A stretch of DNA of 64,000 nt from Protaetiibacter larvae (lineage in GTDB: Bacteria; Actinomycetota; Actinomycetes; Actinomycetales; Microbacteriaceae), in the NCBI RefSeq assembly GCF_008365275.1, contig NZ_CP043504.1:2170001-2234000 (forward strand). Reading direction: 5' to 3'. Below are positions 29,984 through 38,544 of this stretch, piece by piece. The position numbers and the translations under genes are program-made. Below the pieces are notes generated by a model, which saw only the letters and a program-made list of their open reading frames with translations, searched no databases and was not told where the DNA came from. The number at the start of each line of letters is the position of its first letter. Within the stretch, counting starts at the first letter, position 1.

Positions 29984-30832
29984 TCAGTGCTCGTCGGCCA
30001 GCGCGAGCTGGATGTAGACGGCGGTGAGAAGGGTGAAGACGTAGGCCTGCAGCACGGCGACCAGCAGCTCGAAGAGCGTGAACGCGAAGCCGAAGGCGAA
30101 GGTTCCGATCGAGAACAGGCTGAACCAGCTGCCTGCCGTGAAGAGGAAGAAGCTCGTGGCCGAGAAGCAGAGCACGAGGAGCATGTGCCCGGCGACCATG
30201 TTCATGAGAAGACGGACGCAGAGCGTGACCGGCCGCAGGATGAAGGTCGAGATGAACTCGATCGGCGTGACGATGATGTACACCGGCCACGGCACCCCGG
30301 GCGGGAAGAGCGCGTTCTTGAAGAACGACGCCGGATGCTTGCGGATGCCGGCGTAGATGAACAGCACCCAGGCGAGGAGCGCGAGCACGAGCGGCAGGCC
30401 GATCACGGAGGTGCCCGCGATCTGCAGCGGCGGCACGATGCCCGTGACGTTCATGCCGATCACCGTGAAGAAGATCGCCATGAGGACGGGCATGAAACGC
30501 TTGCCGTCCTTCTCGCCGAGGGTCTCGATGATGATGTTGTTGCGCACGAAGCCGAGCACGAACTCGGTGGCGACCTGACCGCGACCCGGCACGACCTTGA
30601 GCCGGCGGGTGGCGAACCAGAAGTACACGAGCAACGCGAGCACGACGATGAGCCGGATGATCATGATCCGGTTCAGCTCGAACGGCGAACCGATGAAGAG
30701 GACGGGCTCGGGGAAGAACTCATCCAGCGACGGGCCGTGGAAGCCACCGTCGCCTGCGTCGTCGTCGGCGAAACGGACCAAGGGGGTGAGGGCGGTAGCT
30801 AGCAGCGCTGACTCCAAAATCGGGGCGCGCAT
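29984..30832 (-). CDS. atpB: ATP synthase Fo a subunit
   Basis: The 282-residue membrane protein forms the proton channel. Several hydrophobic helices are visible, and the essential Arg lies in the segment RPVTLCVRLLMNMVAGH. The N-terminal 45 residues are less conserved, so the exact start (ATG 30832) is tentative. It is the first classical atp gene, 64 bp after the AtpI-like gene. Confidence 0.95.
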   Translation of the reverse strand: MRAPILESALLATALTPLVRFADDDAGDGGFHGPSLDEFFPEPVLFIGSPFELNRIMIIRLIVVLALLVYFWFATRRLKVVPGRGQVATEFVLGFVRNNIIIETLGEKDGKRFMPVLMAIFFTVIGMNVTGIVPPLQIAGTSVIGLPLVLALLAWVLFIYAGIRKHPASFFKNALFPPGVPWPVYIIVTPIEFISTFILRPVTLCVRLLMNMVAGHMLLVLCFSATSFFLFTAGSWFSLFSIGTFAFGFAFTLFELLVAVLQAYVFTLLTAVYIQLALADEH

Positions 30833-30896
30833 GCACGCGGCGATAGAAGGGGTTGGATGTCAGCCTATCAGGGCTGACGGGTGGGTCAGGACGACC

Positions 30897-31355
30897 TTAC
30901 TCGGGCGCGGAGTCCGATTCCTGGTCTTCCGGGAGCGGGACGTCCGCGTACGGCACCCGCGCACGCTGGAAGGCGAGCACGTCGACCGCGAGCGAGCCGA
31001 TGACGGCCACGATGATCGTGCCGAAGAACACGTAAGGGTTGAGCCAGGGCTGGCCGCGCAGCCAGATGACGAGCACGAGGAACAGCACGAGCTTGAGCAG
31101 CCAGGTGCCGAGCACGATCCCGAAGAAGACGGGGCTGCCCGGGTCGCCCGCGGTGACCCGCTGGGCGAGCAGGATGCTCGCGGCGGTGAGACCGAGGAAC
31201 ACGAAGGCGACGGCGGCCGCGATGAGCCCGCCGATGAGGCCGGGCGCCTGCGCGACGAACCAGCCGACCACCGCGGCGAGCACGGCGAGCGCGGCGGCGA
31301 ACAGCGCCCCCCAGCGCAGGGCGAGGCTCAGGATCGGGTTGCTGCTTCCGCTCAT
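30897..31355 (-). CDS. AtpI-like small membrane protein
   Basis: The 152-residue protein has four predicted membrane segments and an acidic C-terminal tail (PLPEDQESDSAPE). Its place directly before atpB matches the atpI position in many bacteria, where the product helps assembly of the c-ring or ion supply; sequence alone does not prove this. The ATG overlaps the WecA-like stop by four bases. Confidence 0.75.
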   Translation of the reverse strand: MSGSSNPILSLALRWGALFAAALAVLAAVVGWFVAQAPGLIGGLIAAAVAFVFLGLTAASILLAQRVTAGDPGSPVFFGIVLGTWLLKLVLFLVLVIWLRGQPWLNPYVFFGTIIVAVIGSLAVDVLAFQRARVPYADVPLPEDQESDSAPE

Positions 31356-32629
31356 GCGGTGGACTCCTTCTCGTGGAGACGCTCGAGGGCGTCGCGGGCC
31401 TCGTCGTCGCTCGGGGCGGCGGAGGTCTCCGACGCCTCGTCGAGCGGGTCGAACCGGGCGAGGTGGGTCTGCTCGGCCACCACGGGGTCGGTGCTCTGCA
31501 CGGCGACCTCGATCGCCTTCCGGCGGCTGAGCGGGGCGAGGGTGAGGATCGTGCACACGACGAGACCGAGGAAGGTGACGAGCGCCGCCCACCAGGTGTC
31601 GATGAACAGGAACAGCAGTCCGCCGATGGAGGCGGCCGCCGTCCACGCGTACAGGATCAGCACGGCGTGGAAGTGCGAGTGGCCCATGTCGAGCAGCCGG
31701 TGGTGCAGGTGCTTGCGGTCGGCACTGAACGGCGACTTCCCCGCCCGAAGACGCCGGAACACCGCGAGGCCGAAGTCGAGCAGCGGCACGATGAGGATCG
31801 TGAACGGCAGCAGCAGCGGGATGAAGGCGGGGAAGAACTGGCGGGGACTGCCGACCGTCTCGTCGATGACGCCGGCGTCGATCTGACCGGTGACGGCGAT
31901 CGTCGACGCCGCCATGAGCAGCCCGACGAGCAGCGCCCCGGCGTCGCCCATGAACAGGCGGGCGGGATGCCAGTTGAGCGGCAGGAATCCGAGACAGGCG
32001 CCGATGAGGATCGCCGAGATGAGCTGGGCGAGATTGAAGTAGTCGCTTTGGCCGGTGGGGCCGTAGGAGATCAGGTAGACGTACACCGAGAAGGCGCCGT
32101 TCGCGATGATCGCGACCCCCGCGACGAGTCCGTCGAGACCGTCGATGAAGTTGATGGCGTTCATGACGAGCACGATCACGATGACCGTGATGACGAGCGA
32201 TTGCCAGGGGGCGAGGGTGACGATGACGCCCGGGAGCGGGAACGACAGGAACTGGATGCCCGACCAGGCCAGCAGCGCCGCCGCGAGCATCTGGCCGGCG
32301 AGCTTGGTGAACCAGTCGAGATCCCAGATGTCGTCGGCGACGCCGATGAGCACGATCATGGCGGCGGCGCCCAGCAGGCCCCAGATGTGCATCGGCTGCG
32401 AGTAGACGAGGGCGAGCGGCGGCAGCAGGGAGCCGACCCCGAGCGCGGCCGCGACGCCGAGGAACATCGCGATGCCGCCGAGTCTCGGGGTGGGACGCGT
32501 GTGCACGTCGCGTTCTCGGATCTTCGGGTACAGCCGGTACCGCGTCGAGAGCTTCCAGATGACCATCGAGAGCGCGAAGGAGATGAGCGCCGCGATGCCC
32601 GCGGTCACGACGTAGAAGATCAGGCGCAT
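31352..32629 (-). CDS. Undecaprenyl-phosphate N-acetylhexosamine-1-phosphate transferase (WecA/TagO-like)
   Basis: The 425-residue polytopic protein belongs to the MraY/WecA/TagO family. Conserved cytoplasmic-loop motifs include RDVHTRPTPRLGG, the Asp pair in GVADDIWDL, NAINFIDGLDGL (Mg-binding) and the HLHHRLLDMGHSH segment near the end. It would start assembly of a lipid-linked cell-wall glycan by moving a sugar phosphate onto undecaprenyl phosphate. About 11 membrane helices are plausible. It overlaps the tsaC-type gene by ten bases; synteny of tsaC, wecA-like and atp genes is common in Actinobacteria. Confidence 0.92.
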   Translation of the reverse strand: MRLIFYVVTAGIAALISFALSMVIWKLSTRYRLYPKIRERDVHTRPTPRLGGIAMFLGVAAALGVGSLLPPLALVYSQPMHIWGLLGAAAMIVLIGVADDIWDLDWFTKLAGQMLAAALLAWSGIQFLSFPLPGVIVTLAPWQSLVITVIVIVLVMNAINFIDGLDGLVAGVAIIANGAFSVYVYLISYGPTGQSDYFNLAQLISAILIGACLGFLPLNWHPARLFMGDAGALLVGLLMAASTIAVTGQIDAGVIDETVGSPRQFFPAFIPLLLPFTILIVPLLDFGLAVFRRLRAGKSPFSADRKHLHHRLLDMGHSHFHAVLILYAWTAAASIGGLLFLFIDTWWAALVTFLGLVVCTILTLAPLSRRKAIEVAVQSTDPVVAEQTHLARFDPLDEASETSAAPSDDEARDALERLHEKESTA

Positions 32630-33297
32630 CGATCGGCTCCGACCACCCGGATGATCTCGGCATCCGGGATCACGCCGTGCCGCACGATGCGGAGTCTGCC
32701 GTCCGGATGCTCGAGGTTGGTCGCGTCGACGATCGTGGACCCCGTGCTGGGCTCCGCGGCGGGGTAGCCCTCCCCCGCGGTGCCGGCGTCGAGATACACG
32801 GCGACCGCGTCGCCCAGCATGGCCTCCGCCGCCGCTGCGGTGGTCGCGGCGGGCTCCCCCGTGCGGTTGGCGCTCGAGACCGCGAGCGGCCCGGTCTCGG
32901 CGAGCAGCTCGAGGGCGATCGGGTCGCTCGGCATCCGCAGCGCGACCGTGCCCCGGGTGTCGCCGAGATCCCAGTCGAGCATCGCCCGGGCGCGCAGGAT
33001 CACGGTGAGGCCGCCGGGCCAGAACTCGGCCACGAGCGCGCGCACCTCCTCGGGGATCGGGTCGGCGAGGGCGTCGAGCGTGGGGATGCCCGGCACGAGC
33101 ACGGGCGGCGGGGCGCTGCGGTCACGCCCCTTGGCGTCGAGCAGACGCTGCACGGCGGCGGGCGAGAACGCGTCGGCGGCCACCCCGTACACGGTGTCGG
33201 TGGGGATGACGACGAGTTCGCCGCGCCCGATGGCGCCGCGAGCGAGGCGCATCCCCGTCAACAGCTGCTCGGGGACCCCGGTGTCGTACATCGCCAT
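32620..33297 (-). CDS. L-threonylcarbamoyladenylate synthase (TsaC/Sua5)
   Basis: The 225-residue protein has the YrdC/Sua5 fold signature: VIPTDTVYGVAADA, a KGR motif, WPGGLTVIL and SSANRTGEP. It makes threonylcarbamoyl-AMP for the t6A37 modification of ANN-decoding tRNAs. AGGATGG lies upstream of ATG 33297; a second in-frame ATG is at 33291. In relatives this gene often follows prmC; here an inverted HAD gene lies between them. Confidence 0.93.
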   Translation of the reverse strand: MAMYDTGVPEQLLTGMRLARGAIGRGELVVIPTDTVYGVAADAFSPAAVQRLLDAKGRDRSAPPPVLVPGIPTLDALADPIPEEVRALVAEFWPGGLTVILRARAMLDWDLGDTRGTVALRMPSDPIALELLAETGPLAVSSANRTGEPAATTAAAAEAMLGDAVAVYLDAGTAGEGYPAAEPSTGSTIVDATNLEHPDGRLRIVRHGVIPDAEIIRVVGADRCA

Positions 33298-33373
33298 GGC
33301 GTTTCCATCCTAGGAGCCCGCGTGCGGGAGCCCGCTCAGGCGGGGCGCGGCGCGATCGGCGAGGATGGAGGCG

Positions 33374-34000
33374 ATGACTCTGCTCTTCCTCTTCGACATG
33401 GACGACGTCCTGTACGACTACGACTGGCGCGTGCGGATGGCCGGCCTCACGGAGCTCACCGGCCTCGAACTGGCCGAGCTGCGGCGGCGCTGGTGGCACG
33501 ACGACGGCGAGTGGGCGGCGGAGGCGGGGCGGTTCCCGGACGGCGCCAGCTACCACCGTGCCTTCACGACCGCGCTCGGCGTGCCGGTGAGCACGGACGA
33601 GTGGGTGCGCAACCGCCGTTCGGCGATGCGTCCGCGGCCCGAGGCCATCGCGGCCGTGCGCCGGGCCGCCGAGCTCGGGCAGGTGAGTCTGCTCACCAAC
33701 AACGGGCCGCTCATGGACGAGCAGCTCGCGACGGTCGCGCCGGAGATCGCGCCGCTGTTCGGCGAGCATCTGCGCACGACGAGCCGCTACGGCGCGCGCA
33801 AGCCCGACCCCCGCGTGTTCGAGCGCGTGCTCAGCGAGTACGCGGTGCCCGCCTCCGAGGTGTTCTTCGTGGACGACATGGCCGAGAACGTGGCGGCCGC
33901 GGCATCGCTCGGGATCACCGTGTACCGCTACGGCACGGCCGAGGGCCTGCGCGCGGCGATCGAGGAGTTCGCGCTGCTCAGGGCCGCAGCGCGGTCGTAG
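33374..34000 (+). CDS. HAD-superfamily hydrolase
   Basis: The 208-residue protein has HAD motif I (LFDMDDVLYDYD, nucleophile Asp8), motif II (LLTNNG), the Lys of RKPDPRVFE and motif IV (FFVDDMAEN). It probably dephosphorylates a small metabolite; the substrate is unknown. ATG 33374 is favoured because GAGG is nine bases upstream; ATG 33365 is too close to it. It is the only plus-strand gene in a 22-kb minus-strand block, and its last 23 bases overlap the end of prmC. Confidence 0.87.
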   Translation: MTLLFLFDMDDVLYDYDWRVRMAGLTELTGLELAELRRRWWHDDGEWAAEAGRFPDGASYHRAFTTALGVPVSTDEWVRNRRSAMRPRPEAIAAVRRAAELGQVSLLTNNGPLMDEQLATVAPEIAPLFGEHLRTTSRYGARKPDPRVFERVLSEYAVPASEVFFVDDMAENVAAAASLGITVYRYGTAEGLRAAIEEFALLRAAARS

Positions 34001-34892
34001 CCCGGTCGCGGCCGAGGAGGTCGCGGTGCGTCGCGGTGGCGCGCCAGCCGTCGGCGTCGAGCAGGGCGCGCAGCTCTGCCCCCTGCAGCTCGCCGTGCTC
34101 GATCACGAGCGATCCGCCCGGCCGCAGCAGGGCGAGGGAGCGTCGCGAGAGCGAACGCACCACGTCGAGCCCGTCGGGGCCGCCGTAGAGCGCCACGGCG
34201 GGATCGTGCAGCCGCACCTCGGGATCGCGCGGGATGGCGTCGTCCGGGATGTAGGGCGGGTTGGAGATCACGACGTCGACGCTGCCGTCGAGCTCGGGAA
34301 GCGCCTCGCCGAGGTCGGCGAACACGAGGCGCAGGTTGTGCGCACCGACCGTGCGCACGTTCTCCTTCGCCCAGATGAACGCGCGCGGCGAGTTCTCCAC
34401 CGCGGAGACGCTCGCGTGCGGCACCTCGGTGGCGAGGGCGAGGGCGATCGCGCCGCTGCCCGCGCCCAGGTCGACGGCGACCGGACGCTCCGAGGGCACC
34501 GCCCACAGCGCGTCGATCGCGAGCTGCGCCACGAACTCGGTCTCGGGCCGCGGCACGAACACCCCGGGGCCGACCGCGAGTTCGAGGGAGCGGAACGGGG
34601 CGCGACCGGTGATGTGCTGCAGGGGTTCGCGGGCGGCGCGGCGCTCGACGGCCTCGAGATAGGCGATGCGATCGTCGGGCGCGACCCCCGAACCGGTCAC
34701 CGCCTTCGCCTGCACCTGACCCCGGCTGATGCCGAGCACATGCGCCAGCAGCAGCTCCGCATCCGCGTCCGGCGTCGGCACCCGGGCAGCCTGCAGCACG
34801 CGGCTGCCGTGCGCACGCAACTCGGCGACGGTGCGCGGCGGATCCGCGCGCTCCACGAGCGGGAGCGAGGTGGGAGAGTCGTTCATGTCCAT
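33978..34892 (-). CDS. prmC: Release factor glutamine methyltransferase
   Basis: The 304-residue protein methylates the Gln of the GGQ motif in release factors. The SAM-binding motif VDLGAGSGAIAL and the catalytic VISNPPYIP are intact, and the N-terminal helical RF-binding domain is present. It follows prfA on the same strand, separated by 368 bp holding a palindromic repeat and minisatellites. Starts at 34892 and 34886 are both possible; neither has a good ribosome site. Confidence 0.95.
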   Translation of the reverse strand: MDMNDSPTSLPLVERADPPRTVAELRAHGSRVLQAARVPTPDADAELLLAHVLGISRGQVQAKAVTGSGVAPDDRIAYLEAVERRAAREPLQHITGRAPFRSLELAVGPGVFVPRPETEFVAQLAIDALWAVPSERPVAVDLGAGSGAIALALATEVPHASVSAVENSPRAFIWAKENVRTVGAHNLRLVFADLGEALPELDGSVDVVISNPPYIPDDAIPRDPEVRLHDPAVALYGGPDGLDVVRSLSRRSLALLRPGGSLVIEHGELQGAELRALLDADGWRATATHRDLLGRDRATTALRP

Positions 34893-35003
34893 CGGGGCGC
34901 TCGGGCCGCCCCGATGCAGACTACCTGCCCGGTGCCGCCGCCCGCGCATCCGAGGCGCTGCCCCTCCCCGCCTCCGCGCCTCCCGGCTCCCTCCCTCCGC
35001 CCT

Positions 35004-35140
35004 TCCCGTCCCAAATCAAGGAGTCGAGCAACCCAAATCAAGGAGGCGGTGTGGCTGGTGGTGCTGGTGGTGCCCAGGTGGCCGATTCGACGCCGCAACT
35101 CCGTGATTCGGGTTGCTCGACTCCTTGATTTGGGACGGGA
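35004..35140. repeat. Palindromic intergenic element, copy B
   Basis: Perfect 31-bp inverted arms lie at 35004-35034 and 35110-35140, with core AAATCAAGGAGTCG then AGCAACCC. As in copy A, a second direct unit follows the left arm (AAATCAAGGAGGCGG) and a matching inverse unit precedes the right arm (CTCCGTGATTCGGG). The loop is G/T-rich (GGTGGTGCTGGTGG). The 137-bp length nearly equals copy A. It lies between prfA and prmC, both minus strand. Confidence 0.92.
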
Positions 35141-35145
35141 GTTCA

Positions 35146-35240
35146 CGCGGGACGGGAGCGCGGGACGGGAGCGCGGGACGGGAGCGCGAGAGGGGATGGG
35201 GGCGAGGGGATGCGGGCGAGGGGATGGGGGCGAGGGGCGA
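35146..35240. repeat. Two adjacent minisatellites downstream of prfA
   Basis: The 13-bp unit CGCGGGACGGGAG occurs three times in a row (35146-35184). After CGCGAGA, a 14-bp unit GGGGATGGGGGCGA occurs three times (35192-35233, the middle copy with one change), then a half unit. Both are purine-rich on the plus strand. They fill the rest of the 368-bp prfA-prmC gap together with copy B; I see no ORF there. Confidence 0.88.
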
Positions 35241-35260
35241 CGCAGCGGTGAGGGGATCCG

Positions 35261-36340
35261 CTACTCCCCCGCACCCAGCTCGGCGAGGCGGGCCTCCTCG
35301 TCGGCCTGGATGCACGACTCGATGACGGGGCCGAGGGCGCCGTTCATCACGGCATCGAGGTTGTAGGCCTTGTAGCCGGTGCGGTGGTCGGCGATGCGGT
35401 TCTCGGGGAAGTTGTAGGTGCGGATGCGTTCCGAGCGATCCATCGTCCGGATCTGGCTCTTGCGGGCGTCCGAGGCGACCGCCGCGAGCTCCTCCTGCTG
35501 CCGGGCGAGGAGTCGCGCACGCAGGACGCGCATGCCGGCCTCGCGGTTCTGCAGCTGGCTCTTCTCGTTCTGCATCGACACCACGATGCCGGTCGGCAGG
35601 TGGGTGATGCGCACCGCCGAGTCGGTCGTGTTGACGCTCTGACCGCCCGGACCGGACGAGCGGAAGACGTCGATCTTCAGATCGTTCGGGTTGATGTCGA
35701 TCTCTTCAGGCTCGTCGACCTCGGGGAACACCAGCACGCCCGTCGTGGAGGTGTGGATGCGGCCCTGCGACTCGGTCGCCGGCACCCGTTGCACGCGGTG
35801 CACGCCGCCCTCGTACTTGAGGCTCGCCCACACGCCGTCGGCCGGGTCGGTGGCGTTCGACTTGATCGCCAGCTGCACGTCCTTGTAGCCGCCGAGATCC
35901 GATTCGGTCCGCTCGAGCAGCTCGGTCTTCCAGCCGCGCGACTCCGCGTAGTGCAGGTACATCCGCAGCAGGTCGGCCGCGAACAGGGCCGACTCCTCGC
36001 CGCCCTCGCCGCCCTTGATCTCCATGATCACGTCGCGCCCGTCGTCGGGGTCGCGCGGGATGAGCAGCCGCCGCAGCTTCTCCTGCGCGGCGACGAGCCC
36101 CTCCTCGAGCGCGGGGATCTCCTCGGCGAAGGCCTCGTCCTCACGGGCGAGCTCGCGCGCAGCGGCCAGATCGGACTGCGCCTGCTGCCAGCCGGCGTGC
36201 GCCGCGGCGATCTGGCTCAGCTCGGCGTAGCGCCGGTTGACCTTCTTCGCGCGCGCCGCATCCGCATGGATCGCGGGGTCCGCGAGCTGCTGCTGGAGCT
36301 GTTCGTGCTCGGCCAGCAGCGACTGGACCGATTCGAACAC
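35261..36340 (-). CDS. prfA: Peptide chain release factor 1
   Basis: The 359-residue protein is RF1, which releases peptides at UAA and UAG. The catalytic GPGGQ motif ([12 protein letters not shown]) and the stop-codon-reading PAT tripeptide ([10 protein letters not shown]) are visible. The GTG start at 36340 has GGAG upstream, and that site overlaps the end of rho, three bases away. The Gln of GGQ is the substrate of PrmC encoded next. Confidence 0.97.
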   Translation of the reverse strand: MFESVQSLLAEHEQLQQQLADPAIHADAARAKKVNRRYAELSQIAAAHAGWQQAQSDLAAARELAREDEAFAEEIPALEEGLVAAQEKLRRLLIPRDPDDGRDVIMEIKGGEGGEESALFAADLLRMYLHYAESRGWKTELLERTESDLGGYKDVQLAIKSNATDPADGVWASLKYEGGVHRVQRVPATESQGRIHTSTTGVLVFPEVDEPEEIDINPNDLKIDVFRSSGPGGQSVNTTDSAVRITHLPTGIVVSMQNEKSQLQNREAGMRVLRARLLARQQEELAAVASDARKSQIRTMDRSERIRTYNFPENRIADHRTGYKAYNLDAVMNGALGPVIESCIQADEEARLAELGAGE

Positions 36341-36343
36341 GCG

Positions 36344-38413
36344 CTACTCCTTGTGGGCGTGCCCGTTGCCGTTGCCCGCCGGGAGCGAGTTCTGGATCTG
36401 CACGAGGAACTCGACGTTGGAGCCGGTCTCCTTGAGCTTCGACAGCACCACCTCGAGCTGCTGCTGCAGTTCGAGCCCCGCGAGCGCGCGGCGCAGACGC
36501 CAGGTGATCTTCACCTCGTCGGCTGAGAGCAGCTCCTCCTCGCGGCGGGTGCTCGAGGCGTAGAGGTCGACCGCCGGGAAGATGCGCTTGTCGGCGAGGG
36601 CCCGCGAGAGGCGCAGCTCCATGTTGCCGGTGCCCTTGAACTCCTCGAAGATCACCTCATCCATCTTGGATCCGGTCTCCACGAGCGCCGTCGCCAGGAT
36701 GGTGAGCGATCCGCCGCCCTCGATGTTGCGGGCGGCTCCGAAGAAGCGCTTCGGCGGGTAGAGCGCCGAGGCGTCGACACCGCCGGAGAGGATGCGCCCG
36801 GACGCCGGCGAGGCCAGGTTGTAGGCGCGACCCAGGCGGGTGATCGAGTCGAGCAGCACGACGACGTCGTTGCCGAGCTCCACGAGGCGCTTGGCGCGCT
36901 CGATGGCGAGCTCGGCGACCGTGGTGTGATCCTCGGCGGGACGGTCGAAGGTCGAGGCGATGACCTCGCCCTTCACCGAGCGCTGCATGTCGGTGACCTC
37001 TTCGGGGCGCTCATCCACGAGGACCACCATGATGTGGACCTCGGGGTTGTTGATCGCGATGGCCTTGGCGATCGCCTGCAGGATGAGCGTCTTGCCGGCC
37101 TTGGGGGGCGCGACGATGAGGCCGCGCTGGCCCTTCCCGATGGGCGCGATGAGGTCGATGATGCGCGTCGAGAGTTTCTCGGGCGTGGTCTCGAGACGCA
37201 GGCGCTCGTTGGGGTAGATCGGGGTGAGCTTGCCGAAGTCGACGCGACCGGCCGCCTCCTCGACGGTCTGGCCGTTGACGGAGTCGATCTTGACGATCGC
37301 GTTGTACTTCTGGCGGCTCGAGGCCTGGTCGCCCTCGCGGGGCTGGCGGATGGCGCCGACGACGGCATCACCCTTGCGCAGGTTGTACTTCTTCACCTGA
37401 CCGAGCGACACGTAGACGTCGCTCGGGCCGGGAAGGTAGCCCGTGGTGCGCACGAAGGCGTAGTTGTCGAGCACGTCCAGGATGCCCGCGATGGGGATGA
37501 GCACGTCGTCGTCGGAGATCTCCGGCTCGAGCTCGTCGACCACGCCGCCACGGCCTCCGCGCTTGCGGTCGCGGTAGCGGTTGCGGCTGCGGCTCTCGCC
37601 GTCGGGGCCGAACTGGCCGTCGGCGTCCTCGCCTGCGGGGGCCTGGCGGTTCTGCTGGCCCTGGTTCTGCTGGCCGTTCTGGCGCTGCTGGCCGTTCTGA
37701 CCCTGCTGGCCGCCCGCGGGCTGCTCGCCCTGCTGGCCGTTCTGGGCCTGGCCGTTCTGGGCCTGGCCGTTCTGGCCCTGGGCGCCCTGGCCGTTCTGGC
37801 CGTTCTGGCCGCGGCCTCCGCGGCGGTTGCGGCTGCGGCGGCTGGGCTGCGCGCCCTCGCCCTCGCCCTCGGACTCGGCCGAGGTGCTGCTCGGGATGAG
37901 CTTGTCGAGCTCGAGGCCGAGCTCGGCCTGCGCGGCGTGCTGGGCGGCGCTGCGGCGACCCGTCGCGGCGACCGGTTCGGTCGACTCGAGCGGGGGCAGC
38001 GAGGCGGCGATAGCCGCGGCGTCCGCCGTGGCGGCGCTCACGCGGCGCGAGCCGCGGCGGGCCGGAGCGGCGGCGGGCGGCCCCTCGACGGGAGCCTCCT
38101 CCGCGGCCGCCTCGGGGGCCTGCTCCTCTGCAGGAGCCTCCTCTGCAGGAGCCTCCTCCGCAGGCTGCTCCTCGACGGGAGCCTCCTCGACGGGGGCCTC
38201 CTCCGCCGGGGTCGGGGCCTCTTCGGTCACGGGCGCGTCAGCGCTCTCGGTCTCGGAAAGGTCGGAGAGAGAGTCCACGAGATCTCCTTTACGCATCTTG
38301 GAAACGCCGACGATGCCGCGCTCGGCTGCCAGAGCCTGAAGCTCCGGAAGCCGCAGGCGGCTGAGGGCGGCGCGATCCCCCGCAGCTGCTGCGGAGGTGG
38401 TGGCGTCGGTCAC
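36344..38413 (-). CDS. rho: Transcription termination factor Rho with low-complexity insert
   Basis: The 689-residue protein is far longer than E. coli Rho (419). The N-terminal helix bundle ([14 protein letters not shown]) is followed by an acidic Pro-Glu-Ala stretch, a basic patch, then a Gln/Asn/Gly-rich tract (about residues 200-260), then the RNA-binding fold, Walker A (PPKAGKT), Walker B ([16 protein letters not shown]) and the Q/R-loop region. Actinobacterial Rho proteins often carry such an N-terminal insertion, which in Micrococcus and Mycobacterium enhances RNA binding. The GTG at 38413 follows AAAGGA about ten bases upstream; no ATG fits. It lies between thrB and prfA. Confidence 0.95.
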   Translation of the reverse strand: MTDATTSAAAAGDRAALSRLRLPELQALAAERGIVGVSKMRKGDLVDSLSDLSETESADAPVTEEAPTPAEEAPVEEAPVEEQPAEEAPAEEAPAEEQAPEAAAEEAPVEGPPAAAPARRGSRRVSAATADAAAIAASLPPLESTEPVAATGRRSAAQHAAQAELGLELDKLIPSSTSAESEGEGEGAQPSRRSRNRRGGRGQNGQNGQGAQGQNGQAQNGQAQNGQQGEQPAGGQQGQNGQQRQNGQQNQGQQNRQAPAGEDADGQFGPDGESRSRNRYRDRKRGGRGGVVDELEPEISDDDVLIPIAGILDVLDNYAFVRTTGYLPGPSDVYVSLGQVKKYNLRKGDAVVGAIRQPREGDQASSRQKYNAIVKIDSVNGQTVEEAAGRVDFGKLTPIYPNERLRLETTPEKLSTRIIDLIAPIGKGQRGLIVAPPKAGKTLILQAIAKAIAINNPEVHIMVVLVDERPEEVTDMQRSVKGEVIASTFDRPAEDHTTVAELAIERAKRLVELGNDVVVLLDSITRLGRAYNLASPASGRILSGGVDASALYPPKRFFGAARNIEGGGSLTILATALVETGSKMDEVIFEEFKGTGNMELRLSRALADKRIFPAVDLYASSTRREEELLSADEVKITWRLRRALAGLELQQQLEVVLSKLKETGSNVEFLVQIQNSLPAGNGNGHAHKE
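37641..37810. repeat. Q/N/G-rich coding repeat inside rho
   Basis: The plus strand shows recurring CTGGCCGTTCTGGCC-type units that encode NGQ, AQNGQ and QQ runs on the minus strand. The encoded stretch of about 57 residues is over half Gln plus Asn, a prion-like composition. Confidence 0.8.
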
Positions 38414-38456
38414 GACTGGATTGTCCTTTCGACCCGGGCACAGAACATCCCGAGCT

Positions 38457-38534
38457 GGGTGCATCGCCGGTTGCGGTTCGGGTTGCATGGGAATGCGTGA
38501 AACGGCGGTAGGCGAATGCCGGTGAGATGCACCC
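38457..38534 (-). promoter_or_regulatory. Possible structured leader of rho
   Basis: GGGTGCATC at 38457-38465 pairs perfectly with GATGCACCC at 38526-38534, with further CCGG pairing inside, across a loop of about 60 bases. It lies between the thrB stop and the rho start. It could be a thrB 3' hairpin or a rho leader structure; function is inference. Confidence 0.4.
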
Positions 38535-38544
38535 TCGCGCCGGG

